64,000 bases of DNA from positions 62,001 to 126,000 of the forward strand of contig NZ_CP123587.1 of NCBI RefSeq assembly GCF_045277565.1, read 5' to 3'. Of this stretch, positions 16,794-25,459 are shown in pieces. The notes beneath the pieces were generated by a model. The model did no database searches. It had not been told where the DNA came from and saw only the letters and a list, made by a program, of their open reading frames with translations. A program made the position numbers and the translations under genes. This stretch comes from Aliisedimentitalea scapharcae. GTDB lineage: Bacteria; Pseudomonadota; Alphaproteobacteria; Rhodobacterales; Rhodobacteraceae. Position 1 is the stretch's first letter. Each line of letters begins with the position of its first letter.

Positions 16794-18184
16794 GTCGTCA
16801 CCTCAATCCAGGTCATCATGCCCGAAGCCGCGTGGCTGAGCATATGGCAATGAAAGGCCCAGCGGCCTGGGTTGTCGGCGGCAAAGACGATCTCGTGGCT
16901 TTCCCCACGCAGGGTCAGCAGAGTGTCCCGCAGCGGTCCAGGGGTGCCGTCCTGGGCGAGCACCCGGAAGTGCATCCCGTGCAGGTGCATCGCATGTGGA
17001 AAGACAGTGTCGTTAACCACGGTCATGCGTGCGACCTGGCCAAGCGACAGGCGGGCCAGCGGAGTCTCGGTCATTCCGACAAGCCCGTTAAAGGCCCAGA
17101 ACTGCCCGTTCTCCATTAGCTCGCCCGCTTTGCGGCTGTAACCGTTCCAGATGGCCTCGCGCATGCTGCCCATGGCACCGCCGCTCATCTCCAGCCGCAG
17201 GGTTGCGGCCTCGGCGAGATCGGTCATGTCCGGTGTCCGGTTGGGCGGCAACAGCGCAGGCGCGGGGCGGCGATTGGCGCTGCTGCTGCCCGACACCGGG
17301 AACGCCGCCTGAACATAACCTTTGCTCTGGTCAATGCGCCCCAGCAGTGCCTCCTCGCCCTCTTTGGCGATGACATCCACGAACAGGTCCACCCGCTGAC
17401 CGGGACCCAGGGTGAGCGCCTCTGGCACCGGCTCGGGGCTTATTACCGGCATCCCGTCATAGGCCATCAACCAACCGTCAAGCCCCTGAAGGCCAAGCGT
17501 GAACAGCCGGGCATTGGCCGCATTCACGATGCGCAGCCGCAGCCGCTCGTTCTGTCTGACCGGCAGCTGATATGCGGCCTCGCCATTGGTCGAGATGAAA
17601 TTGCCCAGGCGCCCGCCATGCGACAGATCATGGGTGGCCCCGAAATCTTCCTCGACCTGGCCGGTCTTGGGGTCGACCCGCCAGTCGTCCAGCATCAGCG
17701 TCACATCGCGATCCACGTCCGGCGGCGTCGGCTCGTCGACGATCAGCGGCCCGTAAAGCCCCCGCGCCACCTGCTCGGCCGAGCGGTTGTGCGAGTGATA
17801 CCAGAAAGTGCCCGCATCCTCGGCTGCCAGATCATAGTCAAAGCTCTCGCCCGGCGGCACCGCGTCCTGCGTCAGGCCCGAAACCCCGTCCATCGCGTTT
17901 TCCGCGCGCAGCCCGTGCCAGTGGACCGAGCTGGCCTGCGGCAGCTGGTTGACGAAACGGCGCAAGATCCGCGCACCCTGCATCACCCGGACCTCCGGGC
18001 CCGGTGCCTGGCCGCTATACCCCCAGATCGAGGTTTCCTGATAGCCCGGCGGCAGCAGCTGTACCGGATTCGCGCGCGCCACCAGCTCGGGCGCAGCGGC
18101 CACGGCGCGTTTCGCCGCTGTGGGAAGGGCAGCCAATGCGGTCACCCCACCCGATGCCCATAGAAAGGAACGCCTGCTCAACAT
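16790..18184 (-). CDS. Tat-exported multicopper oxidase (CueO/SufI-like)
   Basis: The 464-residue protein begins with a twin-arginine signal (SRRSFLWASGGVTALAALPTAA). Cupredoxin domains carry the four copper-binding blocks: SVHWHGLRAENAMDG, TFWYHSHNRSAEQ, FPHAMHLHGMHF and AFHCHMLSHAASGMM. The last holds the Cys-His pair and axial Met of the type 1 copper. The trinuclear site looks complete, so it should be an active oxidase coupling substrate oxidation to oxygen reduction. Possible substrates are Cu(I) or the cytochromes encoded on both sides. It is distinct from CopA: shorter, Tat-exported and without a Met-rich linker. It starts 46 bases after the preceding cytochrome gene. Confidence 0.92.
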   Translation of the reverse strand: MLSRRSFLWASGGVTALAALPTAAKRAVAAAPELVARANPVQLLPPGYQETSIWGYSGQAPGPEVRVMQGARILRRFVNQLPQASSVHWHGLRAENAMDGVSGLTQDAVPPGESFDYDLAAEDAGTFWYHSHNRSAEQVARGLYGPLIVDEPTPPDVDRDVTLMLDDWRVDPKTGQVEEDFGATHDLSHGGRLGNFISTNGEAAYQLPVRQNERLRLRIVNAANARLFTLGLQGLDGWLMAYDGMPVISPEPVPEALTLGPGQRVDLFVDVIAKEGEEALLGRIDQSKGYVQAAFPVSGSSSANRRPAPALLPPNRTPDMTDLAEAATLRLEMSGGAMGSMREAIWNGYSRKAGELMENGQFWAFNGLVGMTETPLARLSLGQVARMTVVNDTVFPHAMHLHGMHFRVLAQDGTPGPLRDTLLTLRGESHEIVFAADNPGRWAFHCHMLSHAASGMMTWIEVTT

Positions 18185-18230
18185 GGTCTTGCCTTACTGT
18201 CTTGCGATGTTCGACCCGCTGAGGTCGGCA

Positions 18231-18683
18231 TCATTCGATCCCATTCGCCCGTTGTAGTTCGCGGATATACTGGGTGACCAAACGCACCTCTCCCTCGGTG
18301 ATGCCCTCAACCGGCGGCATATTTCCGAATTTCCAGTGATGCGCACGCACGCCGTTTCTAGCAGCGATCAGGAAGGCTGCATCGGCGTGGTGGCCGGGCC
18401 GATAGGTCGGGTGCACCAATGGCGGTGCCACACCGTTTTGCCCGGCTGCGTTCTGACCGTGACAGACAGCGCACTTTGCATCAAAGGCCCGCTCACCGAT
18501 ACGGGCGTTCTCGGATAAAGCCGCAGGCAAGGTGACCTCCGCGATTGGTGCACCCTCCTGCAATGCGCTGGTGTCGGGCGATGTCATTGAATGGGTTTGC
18601 TGCCCAGGCACCAGCGCGTTCCAGACCAGAAAGCCAAGCCCCGCTAAGGGAATGGCCATAATTGCCAGGCTAAACTTTTTCAT
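18231..18683 (-). CDS. Exported cytochrome c
   Basis: The start at 18683 (MKKFSLAIMAIPLAGLGFLVWNALV) is preferred because it gives a clean signal or anchor helix; the frame extends to 18743 without a better start. The product is about 150 residues with one haem c motif, CAVCH in FDAKCAVCHGQNAAG, and a likely distal Met in FGNMPPVEGITEGEVRLVTQYI. The stretch YRPGHHADAAFLIAARNG holds extra histidines. It is first in a four-gene unit with a multicopper oxidase, a second cytochrome and a DsbA-like protein. Box B lies 115 bases upstream. Confidence 0.87.
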   Translation of the reverse strand: MKKFSLAIMAIPLAGLGFLVWNALVPGQQTHSMTSPDTSALQEGAPIAEVTLPAALSENARIGERAFDAKCAVCHGQNAAGQNGVAPPLVHPTYRPGHHADAAFLIAARNGVRAHHWKFGNMPPVEGITEGEVRLVTQYIRELQRANGIE

Positions 18684-18797
18684 GTCATTTTCGCTGCCTT
18701 GTCTGTAGCCGTGAATATTCCGCTGCGCCGAAATCCGGCTCAATGCTGAATTGCCTCCTTCCCGCGCTGAAAAGCAATGCCGCAGTGGGTACCGATT

Positions 18798-18817
18798 TGT
18801 ATCGAAATGTATCCTTG
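18798..18817 (+). promoter_or_regulatory. TGTATC direct-repeat box B, in divergent promoter region
   Basis: Reads TGTATCGAAATGTATCCTTG, the cleanest copy: two perfect TGTATC hexamers 10 bases apart. It lies between the leftward cytochrome c/multicopper oxidase unit and the rightward small membrane protein gene, so it could serve either or both. It shares 18 of 20 bases with box A. Confidence 0.6.
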
Positions 18818-18878
18818 ACCTTCCATCTCAGGAACCAACCAACTGAACTCAACAGAGACAAAACGAAAGGATGATCTC

Positions 18879-19148
18879 ATGGGACGGCAACATGCACCCC
18901 AAGAGGATAAAAAACTGTGGCTGGTCAGATGGGGGATGCTATTGTGTTGTCTAGCTATTGTCGTCCCAGTTGCCATTGTAATGATCTTTGGAACCGGCCT
19001 GACAGCACTTTCGGGCAATCTGTGGATCGCGTTGCCGCTTGTGGCTTGCCTAAGCATACACTTCGTGATGCATCGGATAACAGGAAGATCTTGTCACACG
19101 TCGGATCCTGACTGCCAGGAAAACACCACCGAAACACCAAAAGTCTGA
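18879..19148 (+). CDS. Small two-helix membrane protein, DUF2933-like
   Basis: The ATG at 18879 follows AAAGGATG at a suitable spacing. The 89-residue product has a charged start (GRQHAPQEDKKLWLVRW), two hydrophobic helices (GMLLCCLAIVVPVAIVMIF and LWIALPLVACLSIHFVMH) and a short Cys/His tail (RSCHTSDPDC). The C-terminal MH/H pattern after a second helix recalls DUF2933 proteins often found in metal-resistance islands, but the match is loose. It lies 62 bases downstream of box B and converges with the sensor kinase gene, 9 bases between ends. Confidence 0.5.
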   Translation: MGRQHAPQEDKKLWLVRWGMLLCCLAIVVPVAIVMIFGTGLTALSGNLWIALPLVACLSIHFVMHRITGRSCHTSDPDCQENTTETPKV

Positions 19149-19157
19149 ACCTCGAGT

Positions 19158-20537
19158 TCAGGCTTCCAGCGGCAGGGTCAAGTTAGCGCAAAGACCCCCA
19201 CTCGCCCGATTACTCAGGACAATGTCACCGCCATGCCCACGCAGAATGCTGCGTGTGATCGACAGGCCCAGCCCATGCCCGCCAGTATCGCGCGAGCGCG
19301 AAGCTTCCAGACGCATGAACGGATCGAAAACGCGCTCCAACTCGGCTTCGGGAATGCCCGGGCCTCGGTCGCGGACCTGGATGATGGCAGTGTCGGCCTC
19401 TACCGCGAAGCTGACCTCGGCTTCGTTGCCATAACGCTGTGCGTTTTCGATCACATTGCGCAGGGCCCGCCGCATCGCGTTCGGGCGCAGTTGAACCTCG
19501 GCGCGGCCTCCTTGGGTCAGCGCGAAACCTTCCAGCATACTCTCACGTAGAGATTCGAGAAATGTTTCCATATCAACGCTTTGCCGCGGTTCGGCGTCCG
19601 CCAAACCTCGAGCAAAGGACAAAGTCTCCTCGACCATATGCTGCATTTCCACAATTGAAGCTATGAGGCTATCGCGAGTTTCATCATCTTCGACCATCTC
19701 ACTACGAACACGCATTGCTGTCAGCGGTGAACGCAGATCATGGCCCATTGCTGCAAGCATACGCGTACGTTCTGCCACGAGCCTGACTATCCGGTCTTGC
19801 ATTCGATTAAAGGTTTGGATCAGCTCCTTTACCTCGCGCGGTCCTGCTGTTGGAAGCACTGGTCCGCATTGTTCCGGTCCAAGCTTTTCGGCAGCATCCG
19901 CCAACAGACGCAAGGGTCCGGTGACCCGCGCAAGGAGGTACCAAAACAAAGCTAGCAGTATGAAGCCCGCGCTTAACCCGAAAGATAGCGTAGCAAATTG
20001 CGGCCATTGAAAAGGGGGGCGTTCAAACCGTGTCGAAACGTTAAGCCAATCACCGCCTGTAAGAGCAATCGAAAGCTGCATCTCGACCGCAAGCAATTGA
20101 CCACGCATCATCTCTCTATGCTGTTCCGCCATCTGTGGCTCAAGATAGGTGAACGGCAGCGCTGAACTGTCTATCTCGTGTAATTCAGCCCGGACTTCAC
20201 GACTGAAATCCTCGTCGAGCAGGGCACGTACCCTTGCTTCGGTGGCCCCCTTCGCATCATGCGAAGCATGGTCGACTACTGGAACGGTGCCAATCTCGAA
20301 TTGCACTAAGGGTGAATTGGCAGCGCTCACAATCTGTCCACGTAGGCTTTCAGGTGCTTTTTCAATCAGTCGTACAACATTCACGGCCCTGCCCGTTGCC
20401 TCGTCGCCAATTGCAGCCCGCACAGCAAGATCTCTCTGATCCTCCAACAAGACAAGTGTAACGACTTGTGCAATCACAAGTGACACTAGGACCAAACTAA
20501 CAATCTGCGTCCGAAGCCTTTGCGGTGCGAACCTCAC
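19158..20537 (-). CDS. Membrane sensor histidine kinase of a two-component system (copper island)
   Basis: The GTG at 20537 is chosen because it overlaps the regulator stop as GTGA; a TTG at 20570 is possible but has no support. The product is about 459 residues. TM1 (IVSLVLVSLVIAQVVTLVLL) and TM2 (FATLSFGLSAGFILLALFWYLL) bracket a periplasmic sensor of about 120 residues. A HAMP domain follows, then the H-box AAMGHDLRSPLTAMR, the N-box RNVIENAQRYG and the ATP lid DRGPGIPEAELERVFDPF with GHGLGLSI. It autophosphorylates and passes phosphate to the regulator encoded upstream. The signal is probably a periplasmic metal ion, inferred from the neighbours. Confidence 0.88.
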   Translation of the reverse strand: MRFAPQRLRTQIVSLVLVSLVIAQVVTLVLLEDQRDLAVRAAIGDEATGRAVNVVRLIEKAPESLRGQIVSAANSPLVQFEIGTVPVVDHASHDAKGATEARVRALLDEDFSREVRAELHEIDSSALPFTYLEPQMAEQHREMMRGQLLAVEMQLSIALTGGDWLNVSTRFERPPFQWPQFATLSFGLSAGFILLALFWYLLARVTGPLRLLADAAEKLGPEQCGPVLPTAGPREVKELIQTFNRMQDRIVRLVAERTRMLAAMGHDLRSPLTAMRVRSEMVEDDETRDSLIASIVEMQHMVEETLSFARGLADAEPRQSVDMETFLESLRESMLEGFALTQGGRAEVQLRPNAMRRALRNVIENAQRYGNEAEVSFAVEADTAIIQVRDRGPGIPEAELERVFDPFMRLEASRSRDTGGHGLGLSITRSILRGHGGDIVLSNRASGGLCANLTLPLEA

Positions 20538-21262
20538 TTGTCCAAAACCTCTATATCTGCTGAGAGGCAATAACCTCCATTTCGAAATGTCGTGATGAGG
20601 CGCGGGCGTAGCAGGTCTTGCTCGATCTTGCGCCTTAGGCGGCTGATCTGGTTGTCGATTGTCCGGTCTAGTGGTGCCCCTACCCGGCCAGAAGTCAATT
20701 CCATAAGTTGCTCGCGGCTCAACACCATCCTAGCCCGCTCGAGCATAACGATAAGAAGCTTGAAATCAGCACTGGTCAGACTGGTTTCTCGACCATCGCT
20801 ATCCACGATAACACGCCGGTCAGTGTCCAGAATCCATTGCGCAAACCGGATGCGTTTCCCGACAAGCTTGCCCGCCGGGGACGTGGTACCGGAAGTTCGT
20901 CGCAGAATAGCTCTAATCCGTGCCAACAACTCGCGGGGATTGAACGGTTTGGCTAGATAGTCATCCGCGCCAGTTTCTAGGCCAACAATCCGGTCAATGT
21001 CCTCGCCGAGAGCCGTCAGCAACAGAACCGGGACATCGCCAACCTGAGACAGCCGTTTACACGCGGAAAGACCGTCCTCGCCAGGCATCATCACATCCAA
21101 TACGACAAGATCAATGTTGTTGGATACCAACATGGTATCCATTTCTCTTGCATCCTTTGCCATCGAAGTTCGAAGACCATTTTTTTCAAGAAATCGGGTA
21201 ACTGCATTCCGAATCTCGCTATGGTCGTCAACGACCAAGATATGTGGCGTGGTGTTTTGCAT
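20534..21262 (-). CDS. OmpR-family response regulator of the copper island
   Basis: The 242-residue protein has a receiver domain with the acidic pocket (ILVVDDHSE), phospho-Asp in DLVVLDVMMPGEDG, the LLLTA switch and the conserved Lys in LAKPFNPRELLARI. The C-terminal winged helix ends RTIDNQISRLRRKIEQD...FRNGGYCLS, typical of OmpR/PhoB proteins. It is encoded first in a two-gene unit with its kinase, joined by a 4-base overlap. Box D lies 43-58 bases upstream of its start, which suggests autoregulation. No ribosome site is obvious before the ATG. Confidence 0.9.
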   Translation of the reverse strand: MQNTTPHILVVDDHSEIRNAVTRFLEKNGLRTSMAKDAREMDTMLVSNNIDLVVLDVMMPGEDGLSACKRLSQVGDVPVLLLTALGEDIDRIVGLETGADDYLAKPFNPRELLARIRAILRRTSGTTSPAGKLVGKRIRFAQWILDTDRRVIVDSDGRETSLTSADFKLLIVMLERARMVLSREQLMELTSGRVGAPLDRTIDNQISRLRRKIEQDLLRPRLITTFRNGGYCLSADIEVLDK

Positions 21263-21582
21263 AATGCTAGTTAACGCATCCTACCTCGACAAACTCGGCC
21301 TGATTGTATTCTTTTGTATCAAAATTAGGTAGCAGACGTTCGTTACGCGGCTCCCAGGGGTCCGAAGTTCCCGGATCGACTTCTTCTGGACCCAAAATTT
21401 GGACCTGTAGCGCTTTAGCGCCGCCCCAAGTCCTCGTTTACCCCCCTTCGGCTCGAATGCGGCAGGGCTTTCGTCCGCGTCGGCATTTGATGACTGTTCT
21501 GGCCAGGAATTCCCTCGTTTAGCGTGATACTATTTTTCAGTTGGGAAGACATCCCTGAATAGCCAATGAAATGTTTGATGGA
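21263..21582. other. Intergenic stretch between response regulator and LytTR gene
   Basis: Contains box D near its left end. No coding frame on either strand was convincing. Confidence 0.4.
21305..21320 (+). promoter_or_regulatory. TGTATY direct-repeat box D, upstream of the response regulator
   Basis: Reads TGTATTCTTTTGTATC: two hexamers at the same 10-bp period as boxes A-C. It lies upstream of the regulator gene, on the opposite strand to it. The second hexamer is perfect and the first differs by one base. Position fits an autoregulatory site. Confidence 0.5.
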
Positions 21583-22350
21583 TTAAGACGCTCCCCCCAA
21601 AACCTCGCGAAGTTCCTTTACCCGCGACTTGCTTATTTTTAGGTGCGTGCCATCTGTCAGAAGGACGGTCTGCTCAGACCCTTGCATTTCCAATTTCTTG
21701 ATCGCTGCAACAGCGACCCAGTGGGACCGATGGATTCGCAGGCCATTGATCGGTGCGGCTTCGGAAATGGCATCGGATAAGCGTAGTAGGCAAAGCTCCG
21801 AACCCAGTTCGGTAATGACCTCGACATAGTGATCCTGGGCGCGCAGGGCCAAGACGGAATGCGCTGCCTGATATGTTTTCAACCGTTTGAAAAGGGCGGG
21901 CCGCTCCAGTTGTTGCTGTGTCCCGCCTTCGGGGTTTTTTCTATCAAAGAGAACCAAGGTCAGGAAAATCGCAGTAGCGCTGGGGAAGCTGTAGAGGAAG
22001 AGTTCCAACGGTCCCGGGTTGCTCTGGATCGGGTCAAGCAGCGCAATGCTAAGCAAGGCAACCACGCCACTGGCCATAAGGCCGAAGACGATAGCCACAG
22101 CAAGGTTCTTGCCAAAGTCGAGCCCTTCTTGAACCCGGAGAAATCCGTGCGCCCATACTCCCATGCAACTGGTACAAAGGACACTCAACGCCCAATACAC
22201 CATCCTCAGCCCAGCAGGGAGCGTATGGATGGTGCCGAATGGGCCGCTCCAGTAACACAGCAAGATCAAACCCGTATTCGACAGCCAGAAGCGCGCCGTG
22301 GAAAGCACTGCAGTCGTCCAATTCGTAGCCTGGCGTATTCCCGAATTCAA
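21583..22350 (-). CDS. Membrane-bound LytTR-domain transcription regulator
   Basis: The TTG at 22350 is chosen because AAGGAGG lies 5 bases before it; another TTG at 22371 has no ribosome site. The product is about 255 residues. The N-terminal half holds four hydrophobic segments (e.g. FWLSNTGLILLCYWSG, LAVAIVFGLMASGVVALLSIALL). The C-terminal half is a LytTR DNA-binding domain (VLALRAQDHYVEVITE, GLRIHRSHWVAVAAIKKLE, LTDGTHLKISKSRVKELREVL). Such proteins are thought to regulate genes in response to membrane or redox signals, often without a kinase. Target genes are unknown. It lies just left of an IS5 remnant. Confidence 0.82.
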   Translation of the reverse strand: MNSGIRQATNWTTAVLSTARFWLSNTGLILLCYWSGPFGTIHTLPAGLRMVYWALSVLCTSCMGVWAHGFLRVQEGLDFGKNLAVAIVFGLMASGVVALLSIALLDPIQSNPGPLELFLYSFPSATAIFLTLVLFDRKNPEGGTQQQLERPALFKRLKTYQAAHSVLALRAQDHYVEVITELGSELCLLRLSDAISEAAPINGLRIHRSHWVAVAAIKKLEMQGSEQTVLLTDGTHLKISKSRVKELREVLGGAS

Positions 22351-22491
22351 AAGTGCCTCCTTAGATCTCAAATTTCACGCTTCGCGAGTTGGCACACCCG
22401 CTGTTTCACGAGTGTTTAGCATCCCTTGGCGCATTTTGAATGGGCACCGCGGAAAGGTGATGGCAGTTATGCTGCAACAGAAACCAACCTA

Positions 22492-23326
22492 GGCTCAGGA
22501 CCCATTGATTTCCGTCTGCCAGCGTGATTCATGGTTCAACAAGGATCGGTGAACATGTCTGACCTTTTCTGGCTGAGCGCCGCGCAGCTGGCACGTCTGG
22601 AGCAATCCTTCCCAAAGTCTCACGGCAAGCCACGCGTCGATGACCGGCGTGTGTTTATCGGGATTATCTTCATCAATCGCAACGGCTTACGGTGGCGTGA
22701 TGCGCCTGCGGCCTATGGCCCGCACAAGACGCTCTACAATCGCTGGAAGCAATGGAGCGACAAAGGCGTGTTCGCCCGAATGATGGCGAGACTGGCTGCC
22801 GAGCACGGCGAAAAGTAGACCGTGATGATCGACGCCACGTACCTCAAGGCCCACCGAACAGCGACCGGTGTGGGCGTGAAAAAGGGGGGCGTGGACGTCT
22901 GATCGGGCGAACCAAGGGTGACATGAACACGAAACTACATACCATCTGCGATAGCCAAGGCCGGCCACTCAACCTCTTCATGACGGCCGGACAAGTCAGC
23001 GATTACATCGGCGCACGGGCTACTCTTGAGCAGTCTTCCGAATGTCGATTGGCTACTCGGAGACCGTGGCTACGATGCCGATTGGCTCAGATAAGCTTTG
23101 AAAGACAAAGGGATACGCCCATGTTTCCCGGGGCGAAAACAGCGCAAAAAGCCCGTGAAATACGATAAGCGCCGCTACAAACGGCGCGATCGGATCGAAA
23201 TCATGTTCGGCAGGCTAGAGGACTGGAGACCCGTTGCGACACGATATGACAGGTGTCCGAAGGTCTTCCTCTCAGCAATCGCCCTCGCAGCAACCGTAAT
23301 CTACTGGTTATGAATCCTGACACTAG
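22492..23326 (+). pseudogene. Degenerate IS5-family (IS427-type) element, copy 1
   Basis: A transposase starting at 22555 (MSDLFWLSAAQLARLEQSF) is closely related to that of the copy at 25888. It is cut by an in-frame TAG at 22816-22818, where copy 2 reads through. The A5G6 slippery run is still present near 22880. Further single-base changes scramble the frame after GQVSDYIGARA, and the C-terminal part (YKRRDRIEIMFGRLEDWR...VIYWL) resumes in another frame. The left end matches the IS inverted repeat with one or two changes; the right end is decayed. This copy cannot make a functional transposase. Confidence 0.82.
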
Positions 23327-23329
23327 TCA

Positions 23330-23525
23330 GTTCTATCGCAACACATTTTGCCTTGATGCGTGCGTCGGTGGTTTTTGAGCATCGAGCCATTCATCCAGAT
23401 CACCACGCAACTTTTCAATGGACCGGTGGATCTTCATACGGAAGGTGATCTGATATTTTGCCCGTAGGATCGTCTTGTAAAAGCGCTTACAGTTTCCGTT
23501 GGTGTACGGCGAATTAACTGAATTA
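23330..23525 (-). pseudogene. IS481-type transposase C-terminal fragment
   Basis: Read on the minus strand, the stretch gives NSPYTNGNCKRFYKTIL, then KLRGDLDEWLDAQ, the catalytic-Glu region and C-terminal end of IS481-family integrases (family form SPYTNGICERFHKT). The catalytic Glu position reads Lys here. No start, N-terminus or ends remain. Confidence 0.65.
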
Positions 23526-23571
23526 GTCTCGATGTGATCTGACGCCCCCCCTTCTCAGCACGCTGATCTGG

Positions 23572-23609
23572 GGCGACCCATCATCTCCTGAAGCAGATGA
23601 TGGGTCGCC
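23572..23609. repeat. Perfect 15-bp stem-loop between IS481 fragments
   Basis: GGCGACCCATCATCT (23572-23586) is the exact reverse complement of AGATGATGGGTCGCC (23595-23609), with an 8-base loop. It sits between a minus-strand C-terminal and a plus-strand N-terminal fragment of IS481-type transposases. It might be a terminator-like hairpin carried by the element or two IS ends joined head to head. Confidence 0.6.
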
Positions 23610-23652
23610 GTTTTCGACAGCGGATCCCAAACCGTAAAACGGGGCAACCACA

Positions 23653-23873
23653 ATGCTGAATTCTACCGATAAGATCATCAAACAAAAACCGGCCTGCTGA
23701 AGCAAGCCGAGAAATTGGGCAATGGCAGCAAAGCCTGCCAGTTGATGAGCTACAGCCGTTACACGTTCAATCGCTATAAATCAGCTGTTTAGGGCGGAGG
23801 CGTCAAAGCCCTGTTTGAGCGCACCTGGCGAAAGCCCGACTTGGCCATTCGGGTTTGGGCGGTCCAAGACTGA
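23653..23873 (+). pseudogene. IS481-type transposase N-terminal fragment
   Basis: The ATG at 23653 gives MLNSTDKIIKQK, then a single lost base shifts the frame to KTGLLKQAEKLGNGSKACQL and YSRYTFNRYKSAV. A TAG follows, then GGGVKALFERTWRKPDL. These are the helix-turn-helix pieces of an IS481-family transposase, with one frameshift and one stop. The remainder of the gene is absent. Confidence 0.65.
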
Positions 23874-23944
23874 CATAGTTACCATGGTGATTACCTGTCA
23901 GCTAGATAAGAAAACTTACCAGGTATGACAATCATTTTTCCAAG

Positions 23945-25459
23945 TCAGGCACGAACGAATGTTCCATGCAACCCAAGTGGCAAGGCAAGGTCCAATGCGG
24001 CCTTGAAAACCGGCCCATCGTTCAAATGAAGACCTTCATAGACCGACAGATTTGTAATCCCTTGTCGCCAATCAAGCGAGGTTCCGATGATCCAGAAACC
24101 ATCCAAATGTCCGGGTTTTGGAACTATCAGATGTTCCTCAAGAATTTCTGCCTCATCGGCATCAAATGATGATGCGTTACCAGTAGTGCGATCAACCAGA
24201 ACCCGCCGATTGAAGCCAAATTCAGATGCACCGCCAGGCTGAGCCAGCATCAAAGCATATCGGTGCGCCGACAGATTTTCCCGCGCATCCGTCTGAATGA
24301 ATTCGACCTGCCCAAATTCAGGCGATTCCTGCAGGCATGTGGTCTTGCGGATCAGGTCAATCCGAGCTTCGACATAACGAGATTTGACAGACGCCGCCCC
24401 ATCCCAGCTTCCGTCCATTACAGCAAAGGCGTCTTTGGTCATGAACCCCGGATCGTCATGCAAAGCAAAATCAAACCCGATCTCGGTCGGACTGATGTCA
24501 TAGGCATTGCCAAAATGAAAAACCCAGAAGGGATCCATTTCGAGCGTGGTCACTTGGCTCAGATCGTTCTTGTCAATGACAAGAAGCTGCGTGGGGTTTT
24601 GCCCCTTCCACTCAAACAATTCGACAATACTGTCCCCGTCACCTGAAGACGCGACATATGGCGGCATGACGATCACGATCTTTGAACGTGTGATCATGAA
24701 GTCATGTACCATCGGAGTGGCGGATTGGGGGATGACGTGGGTATTGTAAAGCGCTCCTTCTGACGAGATGTGATAGATGATCAAGGCTGCTGGGTTCGCG
24801 GAGTAGCCGATGTTCCAGATCGATCCGTCTTCATCCTCGCGCGGGTGCGCTCCGAAAGGCAGGCCGCCACTTTCATCTGACCAGCTTTTACGGCCTTCGG
24901 TGTCCAGTGTTTCGCGGTTGATGATATGGGGTGAACCACCTTCCCAAAGCGCCAGCAATTCACCGGCGTGGTTCAGCAAACTGATGTTAGCAGTGTTTTG
25001 CCCATCCGCCGAGCCGCCTGTTCCAAGATGTGGGCCGGATGTTCCGAACCCAGCAAACTGAATGTGTCCGGCCTGCGCTTCAGCAGCATTGCGCGATGTC
25101 TTTACCAGTTTTCCAAAATGCGCGAGACGCCCGTTTTCAAAGGAAAACCGCTGAACCATGTCTGGCGCATCAAACCAGTGCGAAAATCTATCAGGCCCAA
25201 CGTTGTGCCATGCTGGACCGTTGCGAAACAGATGACCTTCCAGATTCGGAGGCATGCGCCCTGAGGTCACGCTCACACTTGCATGCAACTCTTCTTCCCG
25301 CGTGCCAAGGTAGCCCAGTAACCAAGGTTTTTCTTGCAGTGCGTTCAGAAACTCAGCCTGTTTACCAATTGGGGTCTGAGCGGCAAGCCGACCCGGCAGA
25401 CCAGTCGTTGTAATTAGACTTGCGGCCGCCGAAATAAATGTACGACGATCCATTATCAT
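23945..25459 (-). CDS. Carotenoid oxygenase (RPE65/carotenoid cleavage dioxygenase family)
   Basis: The 504-residue protein has a Tat-like signal (DRRTFISAAASLITTTGLPGRLAA), unusual for a family that is mostly cytosolic. Family hallmarks are present: GHLFRNGPAWHNVGPDRFSHWFD near the start and the iron-ligand histidines in FGAHPRED, PMVHDFMIT, WVFHFGNAYD and the C-terminal GLHGTF. These non-haem iron enzymes cleave conjugated double bonds of carotenoids, stilbenes or lignin-type phenylpropanoids. The substrate is not predictable here. The ATG overlaps the DUF2141 stop by ATGA, so the two are co-translated. Confidence 0.85.
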   Translation of the reverse strand: MIMDRRTFISAAASLITTTGLPGRLAAQTPIGKQAEFLNALQEKPWLLGYLGTREEELHASVSVTSGRMPPNLEGHLFRNGPAWHNVGPDRFSHWFDAPDMVQRFSFENGRLAHFGKLVKTSRNAAEAQAGHIQFAGFGTSGPHLGTGGSADGQNTANISLLNHAGELLALWEGGSPHIINRETLDTEGRKSWSDESGGLPFGAHPREDEDGSIWNIGYSANPAALIIYHISSEGALYNTHVIPQSATPMVHDFMITRSKIVIVMPPYVASSGDGDSIVELFEWKGQNPTQLLVIDKNDLSQVTTLEMDPFWVFHFGNAYDISPTEIGFDFALHDDPGFMTKDAFAVMDGSWDGAASVKSRYVEARIDLIRKTTCLQESPEFGQVEFIQTDARENLSAHRYALMLAQPGGASEFGFNRRVLVDRTTGNASSFDADEAEILEEHLIVPKPGHLDGFWIIGTSLDWRQGITNLSVYEGLHLNDGPVFKAALDLALPLGLHGTFVRA

